Notes: a model not told the origin generated them from the letters alone. DNA of 64,000 bases from UBA1672 sp033851915 (GCA_033851915.1 JAWSVM010000003.1:310001-374000), one strand, 5' to 3'. Shown: positions 51,703 through 61,894, counted from the stretch's first letter. Made by a program: numbers and translations.

Positions 51703-52663
51703 CTTTAAAATTCTGGCTCTGGCAGCCACCATTATATTCACGCCTGTTATGGCGCAAGCAGATGATAAATTCGATGCTTGGGTTGTCGATTTCAAAAAAG
51801 AGGCCGCGCGTAAAGGCATCTCTGAAAAGACAGTTAATCAAGCGATGGCAGGGGTTAAGCCTATCCCACGCATTATAGAGCTGGATCGTAAACAGCCCGA
51901 AGGTACAATGACCTTCGCCAAATATCAAAAGCGCGTTATTAATGATGCGCGTGTGGCGCAAGGCCGCAGATTATATAAAGAGCATCGTACATTACTGGAT
52001 GCGACGGCAAAGAAATACGGCGTTCCTGCGCAATATATCGTTTCTCTTTGGGGCATAGAGACCAGCTACGGTAATAATACGGGTGGTTTCGGTGTTGTGC
52101 CTGCTTTGGCGACGCTGGCCTATGACGGACGACGCAGCAGCTATTTCCGCAAAGAACTTATTAATGCGTTGAAAATTATTGATGCAGGGCATATATCCCA
52201 CAGCAAAATGAAAGGCTCATGGGCGGGGGCAATGGGGCAGAATCAATTTATGCCCTCCAGCTTTCATGCTTACGCTGTTGATGGCAATAATGATGGGAAG
52301 CGCAATATCTGGACAAGCCTGCCTGATGTTTTTGCCTCAACTGCCAATTACCTCAGTAAGAGCGGTTGGAAAGAAGATCAGAAATGGGGACGCCGCGTGC
52401 GCATTCCTGCACATTTCACAAAAGATATGATTGGCTTGAAAGTTAAGCATGATCTGAAAACATGGAAAAAACTTGGTGTGACATTACTTGGTGGTCAGGA
52501 TATTCCTGTTGTTGCGGGGATGAAAGCCTCCATCGTTGCGCCGGATGGTGTAAAGGGCTCAACTTATTTGGTTTACGGAAATTACCGCGTGATTATGAGA
52601 TGGAATAAATCAACATACTTCGCCACTTCCGTTGGTTTACTTGCCGATCAGATAGCGCAATAA
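51692..52663 (+). CDS. Membrane-associated lytic murein transglycosylase (MltB family)
   Basis: A peptidoglycan-cleaving enzyme of 324 residues with a signal peptide ending near VMAQADD (about residue 22). The catalytic Glu lies in SLWGIETSYGNNTGGF, and GSWAGAMGQNQFMPSSF and the peptidoglycan-binding YAVDGNNDGKRNIW follow, as in MltB/SltB. ATG 51692 gives the best signal peptide; ATG 51680 is an alternative. It starts a run of cell-wall genes with rlpA and dacA, 11 bases before rlpA. Confidence 0.92.
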   Translation: MKINFKILALAATIIFTPVMAQADDKFDAWVVDFKKEAARKGISEKTVNQAMAGVKPIPRIIELDRKQPEGTMTFAKYQKRVINDARVAQGRRLYKEHRTLLDATAKKYGVPAQYIVSLWGIETSYGNNTGGFGVVPALATLAYDGRRSSYFRKELINALKIIDAGHISHSKMKGSWAGAMGQNQFMPSSFHAYAVDGNNDGKRNIWTSLPDVFASTANYLSKSGWKEDQKWGRRVRIPAHFTKDMIGLKVKHDLKTWKKLGVTLLGGQDIPVVAGMKASIVAPDGVKGSTYLVYGNYRVIMRWNKSTYFATSVGLLADQIAQ

Positions 52664-52674
52664 GGGTTAGAATA

Positions 52675-53643
52675 ATGAGTGTCTTAAAATCTGTTAGAGT
52701 TTTTCGTTATTTTACTGTTATAGCGTATTTATTTACGATTTCTGTTACCATGACAGGGTGTGCAAAAATTGAGTTGATGTCGCATTTCGGTAAGAAGCTT
52801 GCCGGCACAACAGGGCAGAGCAAAGGCCGTTATAAAGTTGGATCGCCTTACACGATAAAGGGGCGTAAATATTATCCTGCCGTCAATTATAACTATAATA
52901 AAACCGGTGTAGCATCATGGTATGGGCCAAATTTTCACGGTAAAAAAACCGCAAATGGCGAGATCTTCTATCAAAATGAATTAACTGCCGCGCATAAGAC
53001 ATTGCCTTTGCCCAGCATTGTGCGGGTGACGAATTTAGAGAATGGTAGGTCACTCATCGTTCGCGTGAATGATCGTGGGCCTTATGCCCATAATCGCATC
53101 ATTGATATGTCTAAACGTTCGTCAGAGTTACTTGGGTTCCGAAAACAAGGGGTTGCCAAAGTGCGTGTTCAGGTTCTGGAAGCTGAAAGCCGCATGGTGG
53201 CGGAGGCTGCGCGTAATGGGCAGGATACACGCGGGATGGAAGTTCCGATGAATAAGTCGGGCTATAAGGCACCGGCTATCGTTGAACAACGCCCACCTTA
53301 CCCACCGCAAGCGGTTGAGCGTGACGTGCTTGTAGCGAAGCCCCGTAATCTTCCGGGGCATATAAAAGATGGCGTTTTCTATCCTGATCCTATGATCGCA
53401 GAATATCCTATAAAAGGGCATCGTATTTTCGTGCAAATGGGGTCTTTTACCTCTCGTGAAAGTGCCATGAAATATGCGAGTTCTCTAGAGAACTATGGGC
53501 GCGCGCAAGTGCACACCATTGTCATTGACGGTGCGAAATATTACCGCGTCCGCTTGCCAAATCAAAGCATTCCTGCAGCGGATGCTTTGCTGGAAAAAGT
53601 AAGCGCGGATGGGCATCAATCGGCGCTTATCGTTGTTGATTAG
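52675..53643 (+). CDS. rlpA: Septal ring lytic transglycosylase RlpA (lipoprotein)
   Basis: A 322-residue outer-membrane lipoprotein. The lipobox TMTGC places Cys near residue 25. The double-psi beta-barrel domain (ASWYGPNFHGKKTANGEIF to RVNDRGPYAHNRIIDMSKRS) holds the expected catalytic Glu and Asp/His region. The SPOR domain (RIFVQMGSFTSRESAMKYAS and on) targets denuded glycan at division sites. It lies between mltB and dacA on one strand. Confidence 0.94.
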   Translation: MSVLKSVRVFRYFTVIAYLFTISVTMTGCAKIELMSHFGKKLAGTTGQSKGRYKVGSPYTIKGRKYYPAVNYNYNKTGVASWYGPNFHGKKTANGEIFYQNELTAAHKTLPLPSIVRVTNLENGRSLIVRVNDRGPYAHNRIIDMSKRSSELLGFRKQGVAKVRVQVLEAESRMVAEAARNGQDTRGMEVPMNKSGYKAPAIVEQRPPYPPQAVERDVLVAKPRNLPGHIKDGVFYPDPMIAEYPIKGHRIFVQMGSFTSRESAMKYASSLENYGRAQVHTIVIDGAKYYRVRLPNQSIPAADALLEKVSADGHQSALIVVD

Positions 53644-53724
53644 TTCACGAGAGAATAATTGATAGATTAAAAGGCGCTCCCGTGTTTGAATGGGGCATAT
53701 ATAGAAAATTGTGAGGTCTTAACC

Positions 53725-54870
53725 ATGAAAAACCGCCTATCTTTTGCATTTATAGCGTTCTTTTCTACGTTTTGTGCCCTTATATCGCCTGTTTATGCAA
53801 TCGACACCGCTGCAAAGCAAGCCATTGTGATTGATTATAATACAGGCACCGTCTTATTCGAGAAAAACGCAGACACGCAAATGCCTACATCCTCCATGAG
53901 TAAAGTCATGACGATGTATATGGTCTTCGAAGCTTTGAAAAAAGGCACACTATCACTTGAAGATACGATGATGGTCAGTGAAAAAGCGTGGAAGAAAAAA
54001 GGCTCCAAGATGTTTGTCCCCGTGGGGAAGAAGGTTAAAGTCGAAGATTTAATCCGCGGTGTGATTGTGCAATCGGGCAATGATGCCACAATTGTTTTGG
54101 CGGAGGGGCTTGCGGGCGATGAAGATGCTTTTGCCTCGGCTTTGAACAGAAAAGCTCAAAGCCTTGGAATGAATAATTCTCACTTCATGAATGCCAGCGG
54201 TTGGCCTGATCCTGATCATTACTCAACGGCGCGGGATCTATCGATCCTTGCCAGCGCAGTGATTAAGAACTTTCCTGAATATTACAGCTATTACGGAGAA
54301 AAAGAATTCACTTACAGCAAAATCCGTCAGGAAAATCGTAACCCTTTGCTTTATCGTAATGTCGGTGCGGATGGTCTGAAAACAGGGCATACGGATATTG
54401 GCGGCTATGGCTTGATCGGGACAGGGGTTAAGGATGATAGGCGCGTTATTATCGTTGTTAACGGCCTTGAGAGCAGCAAAGAGCGCGCAAATGAGTCCGC
54501 CCGCCTTTTGGCATGGGGGCTTAATTCCTTTCGCATCCTTTCCTTGTTTGATGACAAAAAGGATTTAGAGCGTGCGCCTGTATATCTTGGCGTAAAAAGC
54601 ACAGTTGGTTTGCAGGCTAAAGAGCCTCTCAGCTTTGTTGTTCCTAAGTTATTTGAAAATGATTTAGATGTTAAAATTCGTTATAATGCGCCCTTAAAAG
54701 CACCAATCACAAAAGGGCAAGAGGTTGGAATGATTACAATTTCAGTTCCTCAGGGTGAGGTTGTTGAAATCCCACTGGTGACGACGGAGGCTGTCGAGGC
54801 TTTGGGTACGTTTGCTAAAGTTGTCGCAAAGGCACGTTTGTTGACTACAGGGCAGGGACGTTTTGATTAA
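53725..54870 (+). CDS. dacA: D-alanyl-D-alanine carboxypeptidase (PBP5/6 type)
   Basis: It removes the terminal D-Ala from peptidoglycan stem peptides. It has 381 residues, with a signal peptide ending near PVYAID (residue 26). The motifs are SxxK in SSMSKVMT, SxN in VQSGNDAT and KTG in LKTGHTDIGG, followed by the C-terminal PBP5 beta domain. The ATG at 53725 is chosen over an open extension because GAGGT precedes it and the signal then starts MKNRLSF. Its stop overlaps the tmk start (TAATG). Confidence 0.95.
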   Translation: MKNRLSFAFIAFFSTFCALISPVYAIDTAAKQAIVIDYNTGTVLFEKNADTQMPTSSMSKVMTMYMVFEALKKGTLSLEDTMMVSEKAWKKKGSKMFVPVGKKVKVEDLIRGVIVQSGNDATIVLAEGLAGDEDAFASALNRKAQSLGMNNSHFMNASGWPDPDHYSTARDLSILASAVIKNFPEYYSYYGEKEFTYSKIRQENRNPLLYRNVGADGLKTGHTDIGGYGLIGTGVKDDRRVIIVVNGLESSKERANESARLLAWGLNSFRILSLFDDKKDLERAPVYLGVKSTVGLQAKEPLSFVVPKLFENDLDVKIRYNAPLKAPITKGQEVGMITISVPQGEVVEIPLVTTEAVEALGTFAKVVAKARLLTTGQGRFD

Positions 54871-55547
54871 TGAGCACCGACTTACCAAAATCGATGGCTA
54901 GAGGTTTTTTTATCTCGTTAGAGGGCGGTGAAGGCTCCGGCAAGACAACTCAAATCAATCGATTGGTCGATATGCTGTCTGATCGCGGTTATGACGTTAT
55001 TATTACACGTGAACCTGGTGGCACACCCGAAGCAGAAAGCATCCGCAACCTTCTTGTGCAGCGTGATGGTGGTGATTGGAACGCGATGGCGGAGGTTCTT
55101 TTACTGTTTGCGGCGCGATCTATGCATATTGAAAAGCTGATAAAGCCTGCCCTTAATGACGGGAAGATCGTGATTTGTGATCGTTTTACTGATTCTACTC
55201 TTGCCTATCAGGGGTTTGGCCGCGGCTTGGATCTTGATAAGATTAAAGAGATAGAACGTATTTCAATCAATGAATTCAAACCTGATTTGACTTTTATTCT
55301 CGATATTGATGTGCGTTCGGGGCTAAATCGTTCCAATGCGAGGCTATCCGAGGATGATGCGGGAGAGCAAACAGAAGATCGGTTTGAACGTCTTGATATA
55401 GATTTTCATGAACGTTTGCGCGAAGGCTTTCTGGAAATAGCGCGTCAGAATGAAGGGCGGTGCTATATTCTAAATGCCGCGCAAAGCATGGATCATCTAT
55501 CCGATGAAATTAAGAACATCGCTTTGGCGAAGCTGCAGGGGGAATAA
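54870..55547 (+). CDS. tmk: Thymidylate kinase
   Basis: It phosphorylates dTMP to dTDP. It has 225 residues. The P-loop is GGEGSGKTTQ (about residues 18-27), the DR(F/Y) motif is CDRFTDST and the TREPGGTPEAE loop is standard. The start shares one base with the dacA stop, and holB follows by 9 bases, the usual alphaproteobacterial order. Confidence 0.96.
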   Translation: MSTDLPKSMARGFFISLEGGEGSGKTTQINRLVDMLSDRGYDVIITREPGGTPEAESIRNLLVQRDGGDWNAMAEVLLLFAARSMHIEKLIKPALNDGKIVICDRFTDSTLAYQGFGRGLDLDKIKEIERISINEFKPDLTFILDIDVRSGLNRSNARLSEDDAGEQTEDRFERLDIDFHERLREGFLEIARQNEGRCYILNAAQSMDHLSDEIKNIALAKLQGE

Positions 55548-55556
55548 GAATAAATT

Positions 55557-56735
55557 ATGAACCTGTTTGGTGACGAAGATATAATTTACGACGATGATAT
55601 GGACGATGATGTCGGCGCCGCGCATTTTCCTGTGGTAGAGGATCATGAAAAACTGGTTGAGCCGCAAGCCATGTTCTTTTGCGCTGGTCATGAGGAACAA
55701 GAAAAACTCTTCCTTGAGCTATTCGAAAAGAACAGTATGCCTCATGCAATGATTTTTGCAGGCACGCAAGGCATCGGTAAAAGCACAATGGCGTTCCGTC
55801 TTGCGCGATTCTTATTAAAACACGGTAAAGTAGATACAAATCAAGACAGCCTTTTCGGTGGCGAGGAAACGGCACATGATATCTCTTCGCTGGACGTTGC
55901 GGCGGATGATCCTGTTTTTGCACGCGTTGCTTCCGGTGGCCATGCGGATTTCCTTTATATCAGCCGATATTACGACGCGGCAAAGGGTAAGCAGGATGCC
56001 AACTTGAAAGTTGATGCTCTGCGTAAGATAGAGCCCTTCTTGCGCAAAACTGCATCAGAGGGTGGTTGGCGCATTGTGATTGTTGATGATGCTGACACCA
56101 TGAACCGTAACGCCCAAAATGCTATCCTCAAAATTTTGGAAGAGCCGCCTGCCAATGTGTTGATTATTTTAATCGCCCATAGACCGGGAATGCTGATCCC
56201 GACGATACGATCCCGCACGCGCTTTCTTCAGTTTTCGCCTTTATCGCATGAGGTTTTGAATGATTTGTTGAGCAAGCAACAAGACCATCCTGCGCTTTCA
56301 ATTGATCAGTTAGATATCCTCTCGGCTCTTTCAGAAGGCAGCATCGGCAGAGCGTTGCACTTTATTGAAGGAGGCGGGTTTGACAGTCTGTCGCAAATTC
56401 TTGATCATCTGGATGATGCACCAAATTGGAATTGGGTGAAAATACATCAGCTTTCCATGTCCATCTCATCACCAGCGCAAGATAAAGAATACCGCATGTT
56501 TGCGGAGCTATTACAATGGATCTTTCGGCAAATGCTGTTCATCAAAGCCAGAGGCGGGCAGGACTTACCCGCGTTCTTACAACATGATGCATTACAAAAC
56601 ATGATGGCGAGCCACTCTCTGGAAAAACTCATTTCTATAACAGATGGGCTGAAAAGCCATTTTGAACGCGTAGAATTTTCAAATCTTGATCGGCGTGATG
56701 CTGTACGCGGGTGCTTTCTTGTGATAAGCCAATAG
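55557..56735 (+). CDS. holB: DNA polymerase III delta prime subunit
   Basis: A clamp-loader subunit of 392 residues. It has an acidic N-terminal extension, a P-loop GTQGIGKST, a Walker B-like IVDDADTMNRNAQNAILKIL and the sensor stretch HRPGMLIPTIRSRTRFLQF where the delta' arginine finger region is found. The usual partner genes tmk and metG flank it. Confidence 0.93.
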   Translation: MNLFGDEDIIYDDDMDDDVGAAHFPVVEDHEKLVEPQAMFFCAGHEEQEKLFLELFEKNSMPHAMIFAGTQGIGKSTMAFRLARFLLKHGKVDTNQDSLFGGEETAHDISSLDVAADDPVFARVASGGHADFLYISRYYDAAKGKQDANLKVDALRKIEPFLRKTASEGGWRIVIVDDADTMNRNAQNAILKILEEPPANVLIILIAHRPGMLIPTIRSRTRFLQFSPLSHEVLNDLLSKQQDHPALSIDQLDILSALSEGSIGRALHFIEGGGFDSLSQILDHLDDAPNWNWVKIHQLSMSISSPAQDKEYRMFAELLQWIFRQMLFIKARGGQDLPAFLQHDALQNMMASHSLEKLISITDGLKSHFERVEFSNLDRRDAVRGCFLVISQ

Positions 56736-56761
56736 CTGTTATTTCGACAGGAGAATTAGTT

Positions 56762-58327
56762 TTGAGTACGAAGCCACCTTTTTATATCACCACCGCCATT
56801 TCATACGTAAATGGTGTCCCGCATCTGGGGCATGCTTATGAATCAATACTAACCGATGTATTGGCGCGTTTTAAGCGTTTGGACGGGTATGACGTTATGT
56901 TTTTGACCGGAACGGACGAGCATGGCGAAAAGGTTGCGCAGACTGCCGAACAAAACGGAATGGAGCCACGGGCTTTTGCCGATAAGAATGCCGCTACATT
57001 TGTTGAAATGACAAAAAATCTTGGCATTTCGAATGATGATTTCATTCGCACAACCGAAGAACGCCACCGTATATCCTCACAAGCGATCTGGAAAAAGTTG
57101 AATGATAATGGCGATATTTACCTTGGTAAGTATGAGGGCTGGTATTCCGTGCGTGAAGAAGCTTACTTCACAGAAGATGAGCTAACCACCGCCGAAGACG
57201 GACAAAAATTCACGCCTCTTGGTACGGAAGTCGAATGGGTTGAAGAGCCTAGCTATTTCTTCAAGCTCTCCTCATATACAGATAGGCTGATCGAATATTA
57301 CGCCGCGAATATAGACGCGGTGCAGCCATCATCACGCATGAATGAGATCGTCAGCTTTCTAAAGCAAGAGGGCGGCCTTAGAGATTTATCAATCTCCCGT
57401 CATAAAAGTCGTTTGAAATGGGGGATCCCTGTTCCGGGTGATGAAGATCACGTTATGTATGTGTGGCTGGATGCCTTAACAAACTACATTACCGCGCTGG
57501 GCTATCCCGATGAAAACACAGAAGACTTCAAAAAATTCTGGCCTGCTGATTATCATGTGATTGGTAAAGACATCACGCGTTTCCATGCGATTTACTGGCC
57601 GGCCTTTTTGATGGCCGCAAACCTGCCTTTGCCCAAAACAATTTTTGCCCATGGATTCATTAATGTTGGTGGCACTAAAATGTCGAAATCCATCGGTAAT
57701 GTTTTGTCACCTGATGATTTGATTGAAACATATGGTCTGGATCAAATTCGCTATTTCTTGATGCGTGAAATACCGCACGGGCAGGATGGGAATTTCTCGC
57801 ACGAGCAAGCCGTACTGCGCATTAACGCTGATCTGGCCAATGGGCTGGGCAATTTGGCGCAACGTACGCTCTCTATGGTCTATAAGAACTGCGATGCCAA
57901 AATCCCTGCGCCGCAAGCTTTCACGGAAGAGGATAAAGCCTTATTACAGCAAGCCTATGCTATGCCCGATCAAATTCGCGCATCATTTGAGGCCTTGAAA
58001 ATCAATCGTGCGCTGGAACATATCTGGAGCGTTGTGAGTGCGTGCGATGTCTATATTGATGCACAAGCCCCATGGACGTTGAAGAAAACAGATACAGAGC
58101 GTATGGAGACCGTGCTTTACGTTCTGGCAGAGGTTATTCGTTGTCTCGCAATCATTGTGCAGCCTGTTGTGCCGCACTGCGCGCCAAAAATTCTAGAGCA
58201 GCTTAATATTTCCGAAGATAAACGCATGTTTGAACATATGCATACTGACCATGCTCTGAAATCCGGCACTAAAATTGATAAGCCGGAAGGTGTCTTCCCG
58301 CGTATTGTCGAGGAAGAGGGCACGTAA
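56762..58327 (+). CDS. metG: Methionyl-tRNA synthetase
   Basis: It charges tRNA-Met. It has 521 residues. The HIGH-type motif is HLGHAYE (about residue 22) and the KMSKS motif is intact in GTKMSKSIGN. There are no zinc-knuckle cysteine pairs and no C-terminal tRNA-binding domain, so this is the short zinc-free form. The start is TTG 56762, eight bases after AGGAGA; the longer open frame overlapping holB lacks support. Confidence 0.95.
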   Translation: MSTKPPFYITTAISYVNGVPHLGHAYESILTDVLARFKRLDGYDVMFLTGTDEHGEKVAQTAEQNGMEPRAFADKNAATFVEMTKNLGISNDDFIRTTEERHRISSQAIWKKLNDNGDIYLGKYEGWYSVREEAYFTEDELTTAEDGQKFTPLGTEVEWVEEPSYFFKLSSYTDRLIEYYAANIDAVQPSSRMNEIVSFLKQEGGLRDLSISRHKSRLKWGIPVPGDEDHVMYVWLDALTNYITALGYPDENTEDFKKFWPADYHVIGKDITRFHAIYWPAFLMAANLPLPKTIFAHGFINVGGTKMSKSIGNVLSPDDLIETYGLDQIRYFLMREIPHGQDGNFSHEQAVLRINADLANGLGNLAQRTLSMVYKNCDAKIPAPQAFTEEDKALLQQAYAMPDQIRASFEALKINRALEHIWSVVSACDVYIDAQAPWTLKKTDTERMETVLYVLAEVIRCLAIIVQPVVPHCAPKILEQLNISEDKRMFEHMHTDHALKSGTKIDKPEGVFPRIVEEEGT

Positions 58328-58330
58328 CAC

Positions 58331-59128
58331 ATGTGGATTGATTCTCATTGCCATCTCAATCATTCAGGAATCACAGAGAAAGGCAGCGCGGCTGACATTA
58401 TTACGGCTGCCAAGGCTGCGGGTATTGACGGCATGATGACAGTGTGTTGCCGCATGTCAGAGGAAATCGAAACGCTGCTCGATATAGCAAATAACAATGA
58501 CAATGTCTGGTGCAGCATCGGCACGCACCCTCATGATGCAGGATTAGAGGCGGAGCAAGCCTATTCACAAGCTGACATCGTTAAAATCGCAACTGCGCAT
58601 GACAAGGTTATTGCGCTGGGTGAGACGGGGCTTGATTACTTCTACGACAATTCCCCGCGTGAGGAACAACAGCAAAGCTTCCGCAAGCATATCCGCGCCT
58701 GCATTGATGCAAAACTGCCCATGATCGTGCATACACGCGACGCAGAGGATGACACCGCGCGCATTATGAAAGAAGAGGGCGAGGGCACATCGTTGACAGG
58801 CGTGATGCATTGTTTCAGCTCCGCACAGGAATTAGCCGAGAAATCACTGGAAATGGGCTTTTATGTCTCTTTTTCGGGTATTATAACGTTCAAAAAGGCC
58901 GAAAGCTTGCGTGAAACCGCAAAAATAGTGCCATTAGACCGCGTTTTAGTGGAAACAGATGCCCCATTCCTTGCACCCGTACCATATCGCGGCAAAGTCA
59001 ATGAACCTGCTTTTGTAACGAAAACCGGAGAATACCTAGCCGAGCTTTACGGCAAGACACCCGAAGAGTTCGCAAAAATAACCACGGATAACTTCTTTCG
59101 CCTCTTTACCAAAGCGAAGCTGATATGA
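58331..59128 (+). CDS. TatD-family hydrolase
   Basis: A metal-dependent hydrolase of 265 residues with a TIM-barrel. Metal ligands are in DSHCHLNH, ETGLDYFYD, IVHTRDAEDD, GVMHCFSS and VETDAPFLAP. TatD proteins have been reported to act as DNases; the substrate here is unknown. It follows metG by 3 bases, and its stop overlaps the next start as ATGA, so the group is cotranslated. Confidence 0.94.
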   Translation: MWIDSHCHLNHSGITEKGSAADIITAAKAAGIDGMMTVCCRMSEEIETLLDIANNNDNVWCSIGTHPHDAGLEAEQAYSQADIVKIATAHDKVIALGETGLDYFYDNSPREEQQQSFRKHIRACIDAKLPMIVHTRDAEDDTARIMKEEGEGTSLTGVMHCFSSAQELAEKSLEMGFYVSFSGIITFKKAESLRETAKIVPLDRVLVETDAPFLAPVPYRGKVNEPAFVTKTGEYLAELYGKTPEEFAKITTDNFFRLFTKAKLI

Positions 59129-59922
59129 GCGTTAAAATAACAATGCTTGGCTGCGGTAATTCATCCGGCGTTCCTGCTGTTGGGAATTATTGGGGCGTTT
59201 GTGATCCGAATGAGCCAAAGAACCAGCGCACGCGGTGCTGTCTGGCTGTGCAATCTGACACAACAACCATTATCATTGATACAGGCGCAGATTTCCGCCA
59301 TCAAATGAATAAGTCTGATATTAATACTCTGGACGCTGTCTTTTATACGCACCAACATAGCGATCATTGTCATGGTATTGATGATTTGCGTCCATTCTAT
59401 TTCAGGCATGACCGAACGCAGCTTAAATGCTATGGCAAGAAAAGTGTTCTGGAAGAGATAGAAGGGCGCTTTCATTATCTCTTTTCAGGGGGCAGTCATA
59501 AAGATCTCTACCCTCCTGTTCTTGAGGCGCACCCTTTTGATGAAAAAGACTACTGCGCGCCGCAGAACTTTGCCGATATCACCTATACGCCCTTCAAAAT
59601 GGATCATGGCACATGCACATCTGTTGGCTATCGCTTTGGCGATTTATCATATTGTGTTGATATGAAATCACTGGATGATAAGGCATTAGACGTCATTAAA
59701 GGCTCTAAAGTCTGGATTGTTGATGGTGCCGGCTATCATGACGCAGATAACAGCGTCCATGCCGATCTTAAAATACTTTATGAGTATAATAAGTATATAA
59801 AAGCCGAAAGTGTTTATGTGACTTGCCTGTCCACGATGATGGACTATGATGTACTCAGTAATGAATTACCCGATGGCTTTTATCCTGCCTATGATGGGTT
59901 GCAGTTTATTGGTCTTCCGTAA
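59125..59922 (+). CDS. PhnP-like metallo-beta-lactamase-fold hydrolase
   Basis: A 265-residue hydrolase. The metal-binding HxHxDH is in YTHQHSDHCHGID, further ligands are in KMDHGTCTSVGY and YCVDMKSL, and GNSSGVPAVGNYWGVCD opens the protein as in the PhnP/RNase Z-like group. Members cleave cyclic phosphodiesters; the substrate here is unknown. It is the last gene of the dacA-tmk-holB-metG-tatD run, a conserved neighbourhood in alphaproteobacteria. Confidence 0.9.
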   Translation: MSVKITMLGCGNSSGVPAVGNYWGVCDPNEPKNQRTRCCLAVQSDTTTIIIDTGADFRHQMNKSDINTLDAVFYTHQHSDHCHGIDDLRPFYFRHDRTQLKCYGKKSVLEEIEGRFHYLFSGGSHKDLYPPVLEAHPFDEKDYCAPQNFADITYTPFKMDHGTCTSVGYRFGDLSYCVDMKSLDDKALDVIKGSKVWIVDGAGYHDADNSVHADLKILYEYNKYIKAESVYVTCLSTMMDYDVLSNELPDGFYPAYDGLQFIGLP

Positions 59923-60014
59923 CTATTTGCCAGAGTGTGTGTGCTAATTGTTTGGTTATAATAAATATCCTGAGCTTGAGTGCTTGGGATACTAGTTTTA
60001 GAAAAGGTGAGAAG

Positions 60015-61055
60015 ATGAAGAAAGTTGCTTTAATCACAGGAATTACGGGGCAGGATGGCGCGTATCTTGCAAAACTTTTGTTGGATAAAGGCTATGATGT
60101 GCATGGTGTTGTGCGGCCTATCTCTCAGCCCAATGATATGCGTTTGCATTATCTTCTGGGAGAACGTATCAATATGCTGACCCTTCATCATGGGGACCTT
60201 ACTGATGGGCTAAGTCTTTTGCGTATTATACAAAAGACACAACCTGATGAAATTTATAATCTTGCCGCGCAAAGCCATGTGAAGGTTAGCTTTGAACAAC
60301 CGGAATATACCGGTAATGCCGACGGGCTTGGCGTTTTACGGCTTTTGGAAGCTATTCGTATTGCAGGGTTGGAACATAAGACAAGATTTTATCAAGCCTC
60401 AACGTCTGAGCTGTATGGCAAGGTGACGGAAATCCCCCAAAACGAAGAAACCCCGTTCTATCCGCGCAGCCCCTATGGTGTTGCTAAGCTCTATGCTTTC
60501 TGGACAACAAAAAATTACCGTGAATCGTATGACATGCACGCTTCTAACGGCATTTTATTTAATCATGAAAGCCCGCTACGCGGTGAAGCATTTGTCAGCC
60601 GTAAAATTACAAAAGCCGTCGTTGAGATACAGCAAGGGTCTTTGGATAAGTTAACGCTTGGAACGCTTGATGCTCAACGTGATTGGGGGCATGCACGTGA
60701 TTATGTTGAAGGTATGTGGCTTATGTTGCAACAGGATCACCCAGATGATTATGTCTTTGCAACGGGGAAAACATATACGGTGCGTAAGTTTGTGGAGCTT
60801 GCCTTTGGGTACTTTGGTAAAAATGTGCGCTGGGATGGGGAAGGTATTGATGAAAAGGGATATGATGCAAAAACAGGACAATTACTTGTTGATGTTAGTG
60901 CTGAATTCTTCCGTCCTGCAGAGGTAGATGTCTTACTGGGAGACCCAACAAAAGCCAAAGTGAAACTTGGCTGGGAATTAAAAACATCGCTTAAGGATCT
61001 TATAGCAGAAATGATAGAAGCCGACCTTAAGGCGGAGCTACGTAGAGCAGCCTAG
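60015..61055 (+). CDS. gmd: GDP-mannose 4,6-dehydratase
   Basis: It converts GDP-mannose to GDP-4-keto-6-deoxymannose, the first step to GDP-fucose, GDP-rhamnose or GDP-perosamine for surface polysaccharides. It has 346 residues. The NAD(P) loop is GITGQDGAYLAKLLL, the catalytic YxxxK is YGVAKLY, and RDWGHARDYVEGMW is the family hallmark. AAAAGGTGAG precedes the ATG. No fucose or rhamnose synthase gene lies next to it in the window. Confidence 0.95.
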   Translation: MKKVALITGITGQDGAYLAKLLLDKGYDVHGVVRPISQPNDMRLHYLLGERINMLTLHHGDLTDGLSLLRIIQKTQPDEIYNLAAQSHVKVSFEQPEYTGNADGLGVLRLLEAIRIAGLEHKTRFYQASTSELYGKVTEIPQNEETPFYPRSPYGVAKLYAFWTTKNYRESYDMHASNGILFNHESPLRGEAFVSRKITKAVVEIQQGSLDKLTLGTLDAQRDWGHARDYVEGMWLMLQQDHPDDYVFATGKTYTVRKFVELAFGYFGKNVRWDGEGIDEKGYDAKTGQLLVDVSAEFFRPAEVDVLLGDPTKAKVKLGWELKTSLKDLIAEMIEADLKAELRRAA

Positions 61056-61156
61056 ACTTACGTTTGCTGAAATATACGATATATACGATTTCTATATTGT
61101 TTTTATATGGTTATCGCGCCATAGTGCCAGTCTATGTTTGAATATGGGGCGTGATA

Positions 61157-61885
61157 ATGGCTGAATCAGAAAATAAAATACCATCGGATAAGGATATCGT
61201 TGACGATGCGGGCGCACCTGCACGTGGGCTTTCTGCACGGCTTCGCGGGTATTTATTCGCTGGTATTGTGGTAACCGCGCCAATCAGTATTACCCTTTAT
61301 CTAACTTATGTATTTCTAACTTTCGTTGACAGCAAAGTGACAGGCCTGTTGCCGCGAGATTGGTATGATGCACTCTATGGTGCAACAACATTCCCCGGAA
61401 TTGGGCTGGTTATATCGCTGACTGGTTTTATTCTGATCGGGTGGTTCGCAACCAACTTTCTTGGCCGTCTTATTATTCGTATTTCAGAATATATAGTGGA
61501 TCGCATGCCTGTTGTGCGTACGCTTTACAGCGCCATTAAACAGATTTTCGAAACAATCATGGCCAGTCAATCCAGCGCGTTTCGTGAGGTTGTGATGTTG
61601 GAATATCCACGTAGAGGCGTATGGTCCATCGGTTTTATAACCGGAACATCAGAAGGGCAAATTCAGGAATTTACCGAAGCCGAGACAATGAATGTTTTTG
61701 TGCCAACCACACCAAACCCAACATCCGGTTATCTTTTATTTGTGCCGCGTGATGAACTGAAATTCTTGGATATGAGCGTAGAAGAGGGCGTTAAGCTTGT
61801 TGTTTCTGCGGGCATTATTACACCGGAAGATCATACTTCTTCTACATCTTCTGCGAAGAAGAACGGTAAAAGAAAAAAGAAATAG
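61157..61885 (+). CDS. DUF502 membrane protein
   Basis: A 242-residue inner-membrane protein of the DUF502 family. Two membrane helices lie near residues 27-52 and 79-104. The conserved VDRMPVVRTLYSAIKQIFET follows, and the C-terminal soluble part ends in a Ser/Lys-rich tail (KKNGKRKKK). The family is widespread and of unknown function. A conserved neighbour in alphaproteobacteria is recG, which lies about 2 kb away here. Confidence 0.88.
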   Translation: MAESENKIPSDKDIVDDAGAPARGLSARLRGYLFAGIVVTAPISITLYLTYVFLTFVDSKVTGLLPRDWYDALYGATTFPGIGLVISLTGFILIGWFATNFLGRLIIRISEYIVDRMPVVRTLYSAIKQIFETIMASQSSAFREVVMLEYPRRGVWSIGFITGTSEGQIQEFTEAETMNVFVPTTPNPTSGYLLFVPRDELKFLDMSVEEGVKLVVSAGIITPEDHTSSTSSAKKNGKRKKK

Positions 61886-61894
61886 GATGCCCTT

